Below, piece after piece: positions 24,886 through 35,355 of a stretch of DNA of 64,000 nt. Source of the DNA: Lunularia cruciata. Its lineage: Eukaryota; Streptophyta; Marchantiopsida; Lunulariales; Lunulariaceae. Positions within the stretch are counted from its first letter, which is position 1. Every line of letters starts with the position of its first letter. The translations under genes were made by a program, and so were the position numbers. The notes beneath the pieces are model-generated. The model had not been told where the DNA came from and made no database searches. It saw only the letters and a list, made by a program, of their open reading frames with translations. The stretch is from the NCBI GenBank assembly GCA_948567375.1, contig OX419760.1:13330001-13394000 (forward strand), in the 5' to 3' direction.

Positions 24886-25059
24886 CAGCAGGATCAGACC
24901 AAAACACGCTGGCATGGTGAGACAGATGAGGAGATGGTGCCAGGTTGGCATGCATCGGCCTTTCTATGTATATTTGCAAAGGCTTTGGTGGTATCTCTCT
25001 CAGTGCATACAAGAGGAGTTATTGAAGTCACAGTTCCAGAGAGTGAAGATATTAGTACA

Positions 25060-26340
25060 GTTCAGCAAGACATTCACGATGATGTCTTAGTGATGGACTA
25101 TCTTTGCACTGGTGATGTGGGTGGCACAGTTGGGGCCAAGGAGAGAGACCGTGTTCTTCAGCAAGCCAGACGGTTCAGATTGGAGGGTAGACACCTTTTG
25201 CGTGTATGGAGGGATAGTAGAGTGCAAGTAGTACCACTACCAGCATAGAGACCACAATTGGTCCATCATGCTCATGAGGAGCTAGGACATTTTGGAGTAA
25301 AGCATACATATAGCTTACTCCAGAGTCATTATTGGTGGTATGGTATGCAGACCAAGGTACAGCAATTTGTTGCCAGATGTTTGGTTTGTGACCAAGTTAG
25401 AGCATCATTCAATGCTCCTATGCCACAGTTACACCCATTACCTATCATGGGATTGGGTTATCGTTGGAGTTTGGACTTCATTGGACCTTTACCGCTGACT
25501 GTGAGACATCATCGGTATGTTTTGGTGATGGTGGAGCACTTCTCCAAGTGGATTGAGTTGGTGGCACTTCCTAAAAAGTCTAGTGAAGGGACAACTTACT
25601 CGTTCCTGGATCAAGTTCTTAGTCATTTTGGTGCACCAACTGAGGTTTTGACTGATCAAGGTACAGAGTTCTTGGGGGAGTTTCAAGTCTTGTGTGACAA
25701 GGCTTTGATTGATCATCGTACTACATCCCGAGATCACCCTGAGGCAGATGGCTTAGCAGAGAGAGTGGTTCAGACGGTGAAGAGAGGATTGCAAAAGTAT
25801 GGTTTGCAGAGAGGCCACTTGGGAGATTGGGATCTCCAATTACCTTGGTTGGCCATGGGCTATTGGTTCAGCTAGCAAGCCTCCTTAGCATCCTTCTCTC
25901 CATACTTTCTACTCTATGGACAAGATCCAGATTTACCTGTAGCCATTTGTCGAGATGCTACTGTAGTTTTGGACTTGGACCCCGATGTATGGATGAGTGC
26001 ATGTTCTCAACGTGCAGAGATCTTTCAGAGAGTGATGTCAATGGCCTTTGAGAACTTAGCGATTGCTCAACATAGAGATACTTTACGCTATGCTACCATT
26101 TGAGGAGGAGGTTATAGACCCTCAATCTATCTACTTCATATAGGCGACTATATATATCTACAGCAAACAGCACCGACGACACTTGATTTTTCTACAGGCT
26201 GCACTATCTTGAGAGTGCGTGAGGTTTTGCCATTTGGAGTCCTTGTGTTAGAAGGACGTGATGGTGTTGTTTGGAAGGATCATGTGCGCAATTGTGCGCC
26301 ATGCCACCTCCCAAACATTGATGGTACTATGGACCCAAGC
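25060..26340 (+). pseudogene. Family A integrase
   Basis: Inserts the cDNA. The zinc-binding N domain has HHAHEELGH and CLVCDQ (25261-25395). The DDE core has WSLDFIGPL, VLTDQGTEF and HPEADGLAER at about 25471, 25651 and 25735, so all three acidic residues are kept. The C-terminal region continues in frame 1 to IYLLHIGDYIYLQQ and VVWKDHVRNCAPCHLPN near 26310. Stops are TAG at about 25246 and 25873 and TGA at about 26101. It runs without a break in frame into the PHD finger. Confidence 0.92.
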
Positions 26341-26367
26341 TTGGCACTTGTACGTGCAGGCTTGAGG

Positions 26368-26508
26368 TGTATGTTATGTGGCTCTTCTGGTGGAGCTGCT
26401 ACTATGTTAGTGTGTGATAGTTGTTTGAGAGGATGGCATATGGCATGTATGACTCCTCCCCTCACGGTGGTTCCTCAAGGATAGTGGTTATGTCCTAGAT
26501 GTACTTGA
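26368..26508 (+). pseudogene. PHD finger at the C-terminus of the integrase
   Basis: PHD fingers bind two zinc ions and usually read histone H3 tails. All eight ligands (Cys4-His-Cys3) are present: CMLC at 26368-26379, CDSC at 26413-26424, the His and Cys of GWHMAC (26434-26448), and CPRC at 26491-26502 after WL. The tryptophan two residues before the last Cys pair, typical of PHD fingers, is kept. A TAG at 26482-26484 precedes that tryptophan; the − copy has the same TAG. The likely natural end is TGA at 26506-26508, also shared. It occupies the place taken by a chromodomain in chromoviruses. A zinc finger of another class is less likely given the spacing. Confidence 0.85.
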
Positions 26509-26675
26509 CCTAGAACTAGTTCATTCTTTATATGGTATAGATTGCAGACAAGCGACTAATGATGGGGCTCCATAGCACCCGGCCTCCTGATCTTTGCCCA
26601 TTAGAGGGTATACCATATACTTAGAGTAGATGGCTATTTGGAGTTAGAGGGACCTAACCGCCAGCTAGGAGGGCA

Positions 26676-26778
26676 ATTGTGGCACTTTAGAGTCTATGTA
26701 GGACTTATGTGTGAGTTGTGTTTCTATAGTGTATGATGTTGACAGCGATGTATGTTGTGTAGCGATGTATATACGCAC
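26676..26778 (+). repeat. 103-bp block upstream of 3' LTR (T1)
   Basis: Nearly identical to 27230-27332 at the end of the 3' LTR; both start ATTGTGGCACTTTAGAG and end ATATACGCAC. The block is absent after the 5' LTR. The same arrangement occurs in the − copy at 47603-47710 and 47077-47169. Confidence 0.9.
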
Positions 26779-26784
26779 AAAAGC

Positions 26785-27336
26785 TGTCATGCCATTTGTA
26801 GTGCCGCATCTAGATGCTTGGACACTGGAGTTCCAGTGATAGTAGTTAGATTTATTTCAGCAGTTTCTTAGAGACTACTTTCCGACGGTTAGATTTTGTG
26901 TTTGGGGTATTGACTTCATGGTGGGGCCCACCGTCACTTTGCACCATTTGCACCATCAAGTGTGTCGTCAGCGGGACCGTTAGGGTTTCAGAGCTAGCTC
27001 AAGTCTAGGGGGTATAGTTTCAAAGTGAGCTCCAGAGAGCTCACTTCTCTGATGTTGAGCCTTCGAGTTCTTGGCTATGGTGGACAGAGGCCGGCGAGCG
27101 TCACCTGGATTCTCTATGCTTGAGTGAGTGTGGCTTGATTGTAATCAGTGCCCAGTTGTTGGCAGTTTATAGAATGACAGATCAAGTACTGATCTGAGTT
27201 GAGTTGAGTTGAGAGTGGTAAGCAATCTGATTGTGGCACTTTAGAGTCTATGTAGGACTTATGTGTGAGTTGTGTTTCTATAGTGTATGATGTTGACAGC
27301 GATGTATGTTGTGTAGCAATGTATATACGCACGACA
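26785..27336 (+). repeat. 3' LTR of family A element with terminal block T2
   Basis: Positions 26785-27232 match the 5' LTR. The 103-bp block T2 (27230-27332) follows and ends CGCACGACA, giving terminal inverted TGTC...GACA. If the LTR is TG...CA over 552 bases, the next bases AGAG (27337-27340) repeat those before the 5' LTR. The 5' LTR is therefore about 104 bases shorter than the 3' one. Confidence 0.8.
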
Positions 27337-27340
27337 AGAG

Positions 27341-28660
27341 GATGGAACTCCTCATTGAGACTTATAAAGGTAAAGATAAATCTTTTTAATAATGGCTTAG
27401 ACTGAAGACCGTTTCTTAACTTCTTTGTTATTGTAGATATTCTTCTTAGTTAAGGACCTTCATGGATATAACCTATGGAGTAGTAAGTCCAAAGAAGAAT
27501 AAATTGCAAATTGTTTTTGGGGAAGAATTAATACCTTCTTTGACACATATAAGGTGCCTAATTAACCTACATATGAGTGGGAAAGGATAAGACAAGAAGA
27601 TAGGGCTATCAATGAACGATGCGGGTGAGCCAAGAAGATCTTTGGATTTCTTTAGCTTTGAGCACAAAGGAACTATTTAAGATAAGACAAGAAGATAAGA
27701 CTATCAATGAATAGTGAAAATGAGCCAAAAGTGTGTTTGGATTTCCTCAACCATTAGATTTCTTTTGCTTTGATTAGGAAGGAACTATTTAAGAATCTAA
27801 TCAATTGCAAATATCTTCATTTAGTGATTTTCCTTGAATACAAATAAAGCAAAGAATAAAGCTCTTTGTTACTTTTGCTTAATTTTGAGTATTGATGCAT
27901 GCTTTCATTGAGTGATAGTGAGGAAACTTTGTAGTAGTGACTGAGTGGGGGAGATCACTTGTACTTTTGACTAGGTTATGGAATTCTTGAGAGTTTTGAA
28001 GGAGCAAAAAAATGCATTGATGGATCAGAAATGAATTGTAGTGTTGAATAGTATCACAAGAGCAAAGAAAAACAATTACACCAACTCAAAGAGCCTTTGA
28101 AGTTGTGCCTTCTGGGAAGGGTAGTGCATGTTCTTTAGAGTTAAGGTTTGTTTAGAAAAGTAGCCATTTTTGGGTTGATTGAATCATCATCTTCAAGAAT
28201 AGTCAGAACACATTCTTAGTGAAAGTGATCTTCTTAGTTTCCTATTTTCCACAGTGTAGACACTACATTCTTCTAGGAGTAATTTGTACCCAAGAGGTTA
28301 AATAGGTAACAATAATGAACTACAAGTTGTGACAATTCTCTTCAAATCTAGTCATCTCTTATCCATATTATTGAGAGATAGACTTATTTCTTGTTTTTAT
28401 ATCACTTTTTGGTCAATACTAGATTACCACAGTTAATATGATACAAATTTTCAAATCTTCTCCATCTTGCTAGGATGCTTCATTGGTGTTCTTTTCTGGG
28501 TCCTTTTCTTTAGAATCTTTTTTAGCCAAGAAAATTTATTAGATTTTTATATTTAAAGGATGTTAACCATTGTTATACTATAGAGAATAGGTTCTTGAGG
28601 ATTTTGATTTATCTTAATATCCAAAAGTATGGCAAACAAAATGTAACCCTAAATGGTGAA
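27341..28660. other. No gene; contains a family D fragment near 28240-28440
   Basis: AT-rich noncoding DNA. A partial tandem block (GACAAGAAGAT..CTATCAATGAA) occurs near 27590 and 27685. At about 28240-28420 a TTCTAGGAGTAATTTGTACC..GGTTAAATAGGTAACAATA stretch matches the family D terminal region of 1310-1350, followed by a TCTAGTCATCTCTTATCC block that also matches. Confidence 0.5.
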
Positions 28661-28669
28661 TTAGTTCAT

Positions 28670-29390
28670 GGTTGCTTCGAGCGGCAGTTTTGCAAGTCGA
28701 AAACCTGGCTAACTCGAACTTTATAGTGGTGCTTGCATCTCTGGGAAAACTACAGTGACCAGATGATATCAGAAATGCGCGCTACATCCATGTCCTCTAC
28801 TTTCTCTTGCTTGCGGCTCCGCCTGATTCTTGCAAACGAAAAATCCATGTTCTATCATGCTTTCCAAAGCAGGAGACACTAGCATTGCTGTTAAGCGCAT
28901 CTTGTATCAAACGTTTTGACACACGCAAAGTAGCGACATGCCCTGAAGTATGAACCTGCGGTGAAACCAACGGAAATTAGGGTATGGAAGTGTGGAAACC
29001 GCCAGACGTATATAGCACCTGGGCATCAAGATCCACTCTTGGAATCTTAATAAGGGTTAGAACTGCCCACGGAAACCACCTTTCACAGTACGGTTTTTCT
29101 GCCGGTAAGATCAACATCACGATCCATAGAAAATGTTAGCAGTGTTTTCCTTCATTTAGGAGATATAACCACCCGCATAAACCCCAAACCCTAAAGGCGT
29201 TTGAGACGAAGAAGCAATGGCGAATTCTTAAGATAATCTTGAGAAAATCTTGGACGTGGAAGAAGGGTCGGACGCACTGGGTATTCTTTATGGTCTAAAG
29301 AGAGGACGGATGAACCATATAACTATACAACTGAAACAAGGATGGTGGTCAAAATTAGTCACATTTATTAATTGTTCTTTTTATATGTGA
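28670..29390 (+). pseudogene. CpG-retaining promoter and first-exon-like relic
   Basis: CpG is much more frequent here than around it. A TATA-like GTATATAGC lies at about 29008-29016. The telobox AAACCCTAAA is at 29186-29195, an element common upstream of plant growth and translation genes. An ATG in good plant context (GCAATGGCG) is at 29217-29219. The frame then gives only four codons before TAA (29229-29231) but continues readable for about 50 codons (DNLEKILDVEEGSDALGILY...) to about 29390. I do not recognise the product. It may be a broken or retrotransposed first exon of a host gene. Confidence is limited because no second exon was found. Confidence 0.4.
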
Positions 29391-32300
29391 AAATATTAGA
29401 CCCTACTATCTAGGAAAAAGTTAAACAAGTTATTTCCTCCACGGAAAGAAGGTCTAATCCACCACAAGAAATCGACTGGAAGATATGCAAGGCCATGCAT
29501 ACACGGGTATGCCCACTTATGAGTTTCTCAGGTTATTATACTCAAAGGAGATTTAGCTTTGAAATTTGATATGCTGATTCAGAAAACACCAAGTAAAATT
29601 TTGTAGTTAAATGATCAAAAGTAGTGCTAATCTAGTCATTTTGTCCTCCAATATACATTACATCAATTATTAATTCACAAGGGAAACACACAACAATAGA
29701 GAAGGACTCTAAGGTGAACTATGGCTTAGGAGAATTTTCTTTATGGGTCTCATTATTGTGTTCATGTAGTTGATTTAAAACATTATCTTCCTCCATAATA
29801 AAACCATACGTGGAAAATAAAGGAGAAGAAGTTAGAACACCACTCTAAGGGTGGTGTTCTTTGTAAAGATCCATTTATCCTGATAGAAATGGATGGACTT
29901 GAACCAACATTGAGAGAATTCTCAACATCCACTTGCACTAAATTGATTTAAAATATATTTCTAAAGTGCCCCAATACAAACAGAAACTCCATAACAAGTT
30001 CTTTATGTATAGGCTATTTCTTGATAGGGCTCTAATCACAATTGATCCACTACATAAAAATCTAAGCATTCTAAAGAAAGATCCACTTGTTGAAAAATTT
30101 AATGAACATATATATCTAAGGTACTCTACTACTATTTAAGATTCTAAACAAAGTTTCTTAGTATGATTTCTTAGCTTGAAGATTATCTAATTGCATCTAG
30201 TCTTGTGCCTAATTAAAACTCCTTCACAACCTCTTGGTGTATTAACTTAGCTTGATGGTGCTCTCATTCTAACTTGTTCAATAAATTCAAAGTGCAATCA
30301 AGATAGATATCTAAGATACTCTAATAATCATTTAAATGTCTCACAACCTCTTCATATTGTCTTCATATAGAAGATAATTTATAGTTAAATGGACTTGAGA
30401 ATTAGGTGTATGGTCTAGTAGATATCTAAGATGCTCAAACTACAATTGATCTAATACCCCCAATGTGCAAGCATTCTCAACTTCCACTTGGAGGAAAATA
30501 CAATTAGGAAATATATATCAAAGGTAATCTATAATAACTTAAACACTCTCATGCACTCCTTATTTGTTACTTAGCACATCAATACTCTAACCATAATTGA
30601 TCTAATGTACAACTAAGATGTTCTATTAACAATTGGTCTAATGTACACCAAGTACATAAGACCAAGGTGGACACCTAAAGTACTTCACTAATAGCTAAAA
30701 CTCTCTTACAGCTTCTTGATGTAGTGGGTTTGGAAAATCACTCACAATGTTTTTATTTACTGAGTTTACAAGATGTATTTTTGAAATTTATTAACCTACT
30801 AAATTATTTAGTAAAGTGTGTATTAAAAATCCTTTGCAACAACTTGGTTTATTCACGCTTGCTTGCAAGTAGGTGGATAAGAGAGATTTTGTGACTTATT
30901 TATTGATTTGGGTTCAAAAGGTTAAGCTTGATGTGGATAGAAGTGTTCTTGGAAATAAGAGATAATTATTGCCAACAACATTTCACAACCTCATGATTTA
31001 TTGATTATAATAGATTTGGGAAGTCATTTTTGTTTCACTAATATTGGTTTAATGTGGATTGAGGTGTTGTTGGAAATAAGAGCCATTTCACAACCTCTTG
31101 ATTTACTAATAATTGTGGATTTGGAAACTATCTCCTAAGCCTTTAGGTCTAGTGACTCTAGCTTGATATGGATAAAGATTTTATAACATATGCTTCTTGA
31201 TCTAATACCTAACATTGATTTAATAATTTTGTCATAACCTCTTGGTCTATTTACTCTAGCTTGATGCAAATAAAGGTGTCATTGGCAATGAAAGGATTAT
31301 AAAACCTCTGATCTACTTCCTCTAGCTTGATAGGGATAGGCTGATGCTTGTAACACAAGAAATGCTAAAGGATAGTATTGTAGGAATTTTAGCTTGACAT
31401 GGATACAATTGTTCTTGGAAGTAAGGAAGATGCTAAAGGACTATTGTATGGAATAAATACTAAACTAAATCTCAGATCATAATGATCTAAATTTTTATAT
31501 TTACATCTTCACTACAATAATTCTGTTATCACTAACATTTAAGGTACTAAATGAGGGAATCTCTTCCTTTGCTATTAATGTAACCAAACATTATAGCTTT
31601 GTAGAATCACTAAAAGGAATATTCTTTGGAAACCAACATATCACTAGGTCTTTACCAGAGGTCTATTGTCTCCTAACATTTTACCTATTGAATGAGAGAT
31701 TTATCCTTGAAATACAAGTCAAAACCATTTAAAAGAGATTCTTAAAACCATTGGAAGGGCATACTCTTGAAATCAATTAAAGGGGCTCAAAGTTCACCAT
31801 AGATTAATCTCCAAGGAAAGATATAGGATAACATACAAGGCAACGGAAAAGAGAGACGTATCTAAAATGCATTTATTGGTTTCACTTATACTCTAATTTT
31901 TTGAGTGTATTTTCTTTTTTGGTGTTGGATGTAATATGAGCAAAGGAAATAACTATTAATAGTTAGTCTCCTCCACTAGCTACTCTCAAAGGATGCAAGG
32001 TGCATGCTGCTTTACTATATTCTCAAGCTTGGCCTAGAACCTTCTACTAATGAAAACTATAAACTATGAAGCATTAAAACTGAACACACAATATTCTCTA
32101 GCTTGGTTTAAAGTTTTCTACTATGGCAAAAACACCAAAAGATGAAGTGTCAAGTAATAATCCTTGTCACATTCCTATGTATTGTACCTTGCATTTACTC
32201 TTTATGTAAAGTAGGCTAATCATTGACTCAATATCTCCAAAGTTACAAACTATTATCTATCAACTCTAAATACCTCCATTGACCACTCCTACCTTTCAAC

Positions 32301-32394
32301 TCTTAATGCCTTTGTTCAGTCATCTAACACAAGAGGAAAGTTATCTCCAAAGCTATCAACTATTACTTATCTATCTTTGATATATATAATGACC
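29391..32394. other. No gene; includes degenerate tandem repeats
   Basis: Noncoding and AT-rich with dense stops. The only structure I see is the repeat array described separately at 30228-31450. No promoter, RNA gene or element end was recognised in the rest. Confidence 0.45.
30228..31450. repeat. Degenerate tandem repeats, unit about 110-140 bp
   Basis: A theme recurs in one orientation: CACAACCTCTTGATTTACTA-like sequence, then CTAGCTTGATGTGGATA-like sequence, then GGTGTTCTTGGAAATAAGAG-like sequence. Instances begin near 30228, 30345, 30975, 31085, 31230 and 31305. Units vary in length and are strongly diverged. Confidence 0.55.
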
Positions 32395-33086
32395 TGTGAG
32401 CCGGCCTGTCTCTCACTCAGGATGAACCTCTGATGGCTATTATGGTAGCGCACCATGGACTAAGAAGGCAAGGAACCCCAACTCCATCATACTCCTCCAA
32501 GGCTAACACTCCAAGACTCAAGACATTGCTCACTAGAGAACTCAATGAGAGAGAGATAGTTGCAAATGAAAGGATGATGAGTACCTCCTCACTCCTTGTT
32601 TATATACTTGTGAAATAGTTACGTACCAAAGTTACTAATTACCGTAGTAACTCAAGTTACTAGACTAAAAGTCAAGTAAAGTCAAAAAGTAGAAAGGAAT
32701 ATCCATTCACATGGGCATATTCCCCTAAGCATGTGGTCTTATCTTGACCCAACCACTAAAGCAAGGATTCCTTCACATGGGCTATCCTTGGACTAAAGAA
32801 GAATCCAAAACAAAAAGGCTTGCGGGCCCAAGAGTTCTCAACTCTTTCCCCAAAGCCAAACACCTAGGAATAATACCAAGTCAACACACTAAAATCCAAA
32901 ATAGTGGTGCTCATCTTTTCTACTTCCTCTAAAGTAAGGTCCCATCTATCTTAGCTATGACTAACTTTAGCTAACCATGACTAATATAGAACCATCCTTT
33001 ATCTCTATATAGATAATATCTCTTAAGTACTTGTAATACCAAGCTAAATATCACAATACCACACACATGCACAAATGGGTGTTACA
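32395..33086 (-). repeat. Solo LTR, family C (692 bp)
   Basis: Same length and termini as 14203-14894. GACC at 32391-32394 recurs at 33087-33090 as a 4-bp target duplication. The minus-strand TATA box is kept. ORFs of about 60 residues inside are also present in the other LTR copies at the same place and are chance readings of the LTR. Confidence 0.92.
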
Positions 33087-33935
33087 GACCACCTCTACAT
33101 ATAAGCTCTCAATGTTTGCTCATATGCTATAGTTTTGTGCTATAGTAACCCACCTTGACTCAGAGCAATATTTCCTTTTTTATTAGTTTAGTAATTTCAT
33201 TTTCAAGGCAGAAGGTTGTGATTCAAGCCAAAATTGGCATTAGAATGTAGATGAGCACCTCAAAAAGTAAATAATTCCCTCATAAAATGACTATGAGCTA
33301 GTTCCATGGCTTAGAGGTCCAATGTTCATATCATAATAGGGCTTTCTTGAGGGCCTGTTTTCCTTACAAAGATCAGCACTATGACTGACCTTAAGAATAC
33401 AAAGAATCATTTTGTTGTGAAGACTTGTCATTACAAATCATGTTGTTATGACTTTTCTTTGGCATGAGGTTGTTTCAATATGAATATAGTGGAAAGAATT
33501 TCTATCAATATGAAATTCTGCTGTCAAAGAAAGCACCTTCAAATTGCAGCTCAACAAAAATCATACCCCTCACACAAATGCACCATCAAAGTGCTTACTC
33601 TTGACCATTTGGTGCTAAGTGACATACATTTAGGACATGATTGTGACCTTTTATCAGCCACCATGACAAATGAAGGACAGATCGGTTTTGATATGAATAC
33701 AAAATAAGTATCCCGTGCCATGAAGAGAAGTTTTTTTACTTCTTATTCCTTTATGTGGTCAAATTCTTTTGTTGTGTAATTTAGGAATTCACCTTTTTCA
33801 AGAATTTAGCTATTCATAAGAATCACCTTTTTTAAATGCAAAGTGTGAAATCTTAAGAGATTTTGTAAGCAAGTATTGGCAATAGAGTAGATTCACAAAT
33901 CCAACTAATTAAGCAATGGTACAAAAATTGCAAAG
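33087..33935. other. No gene seen
   Basis: One ORF of 75 codons (33480-33707) has no motif or composition that supports coding. Nothing else is apparent. Confidence 0.35.
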
Positions 33936-35350
33936 GAGGGAAGGCAAGGCAAGTCTATAAAAATTGTAAGGAAACCTTGAGAGATTTCCAAATGAGGTTT
34001 GTACTATAGGTTAGATTACCTCAAGAGCTAGAAGGTAGAGTTCTTGCTTTGGGATTGGAGTTTGTTGGATGTCTCCCTACTAGAGAAATTTTTCAATAAC
34101 CTCAACATCATTGTCAATATATTGAGAGCAAGTCTGACAATGTGGATAGAGGACCATTGGCAATGAGTGAAAGGACAAGAGTGCTCTCCTTTTGGCCAAA
34201 TCCACATGGAAAATGTCTATGGCTGTTTGAGTAAAGACTTTAAGGATAGGATTGAAGACTCATTTGTAGGTGGGAAGTGAACAAATGAGTACAAGATAGA
34301 GGATCTTTTGGATCATTATGAAGTTATTCAGGTAAAAAGGAATGTGAAAGTGAATGAGGTGATCTCCTTCCAACTTGTGCACAAATAACATATAAGTTGG
34401 GCAAGGATGTTTTGAGAATGGGTCATTGAGCTATTAGATGACATGGATGAAAGCACACCTACAATCATACCCCCCCCCTTTATTCTACATTTCTACATAA
34501 AGATGAATCTTCTAAGCAATGAGAAGGAGAAATATCCCACTCACTTCTTTCATCTAGTGTACTTCATTGGACACACTGACTTGCCTAAAGAAATCATGAA
34601 ATCACAAGGTAGACAAGAAGTTTTCTTGCATGAAGAAGTTCATGTCCCTCCCCAAAACATACAATACAATTATCATCCATAAGAAGATGACCAAGGCAAG
34701 GACTAAGGTTCAAGCTTCCAAGAAGCACAAATGTGCGGTTAAGATGATTGAAATATCATCTAGCAAAAGTAAAAGTAGAGAAGCACTATGAAACAAAGGG
34801 GAACTTGAAGTAAAGGGAGAGGTTGGCCAATCCACCTCACAAACTAGTAAGAGTGCAACCTCATTAGGAAATGTGGAGGTTGGAAGTGATGAATCCTTCA
34901 CTTTGATATTGTTAACTATGCAAAATGACAAGGTGGATATGGGAGACAAGAACAACAAAGCATAGTCATTACCATCAACAATTCATGATTCAACTATAGG
35001 GATATGTGTGTTCAAAGCAAAAATACTAGAGAAGGAAGATGAGTGGATCCCTTTCTCCAAACTAAGAAGAACTCCGTGAAGAATATTAGCTTTCATTGAC
35101 TTTGTTTTAGGAAAACAAAACAAAGAGGTAGGGTCATCTAGAACAAAAAATGAAAATGACACAGGCAAACAAAGCTAGAACCAATGAACCCAAAAATTTA
35201 TCCAAGTCTAGAGCTAATACCAAGAGACAACTTAGTCAACTTAGTGGAGGAAGAGTCCATGAGTGGACAACAACAGGCAGACATGGCTGGTAACAAGGTC
35301 CTAACCAATAAGGGAGGAGAGGAAAAAATCAGAATCAAATCATGTAGGCC
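33936..35350 (+). pseudogene. Degenerate coding relic, unclassified
   Basis: Plus-strand blocks with coding-like composition are broken by many TAG/TGA codons and frame changes. The longest open block is 34443-34682. Later blocks near 34830-35350 are rich in Glu, Ser and Lys. No zinc knuckle, RT or protease motif was found. The decay state and composition resemble the charged relic at 15896-17400. It ends where an old family C LTR begins at 35356, so it could be part of the host repeat into which that LTR inserted. I do not assign a function. Confidence 0.3.
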
Positions 35351-35355
35351 CAACT

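Larger units (their letters stand above)
17447..27336 (+). mobile_element. Ty3/gypsy family A element with DNA methyltransferase and PHD finger
   Basis: A near-complete but dead element of about 9.9 kb. Domains in order: 5' LTR, leader, Gag with two zinc knuckles, aspartic protease, C5 DNA methyltransferase, RT, RNase H, integrase, PHD finger, 3' LTR. RT before integrase defines the Ty3/gypsy order. The polyprotein runs in frame 2 from about 19163 to 21500, frame 3 to about 22420, frame 2 to 22873 and frame 1 to 26508, so there are about three frameshifts. More than twenty stops, all TAG or TGA, also interrupt it. The bases AGAG at 17443-17446 and 27337-27340 may be a 4-bp target duplication. 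A second copy lies on the minus strand at 47077-57460. Confidence 0.9.

Noticed and set aside
28680..28760. tRNA-like or snoRNA-like segment with TTCGA and GGTTGC motifs
   Set aside because: No cloverleaf with a closing acceptor stem could be drawn.
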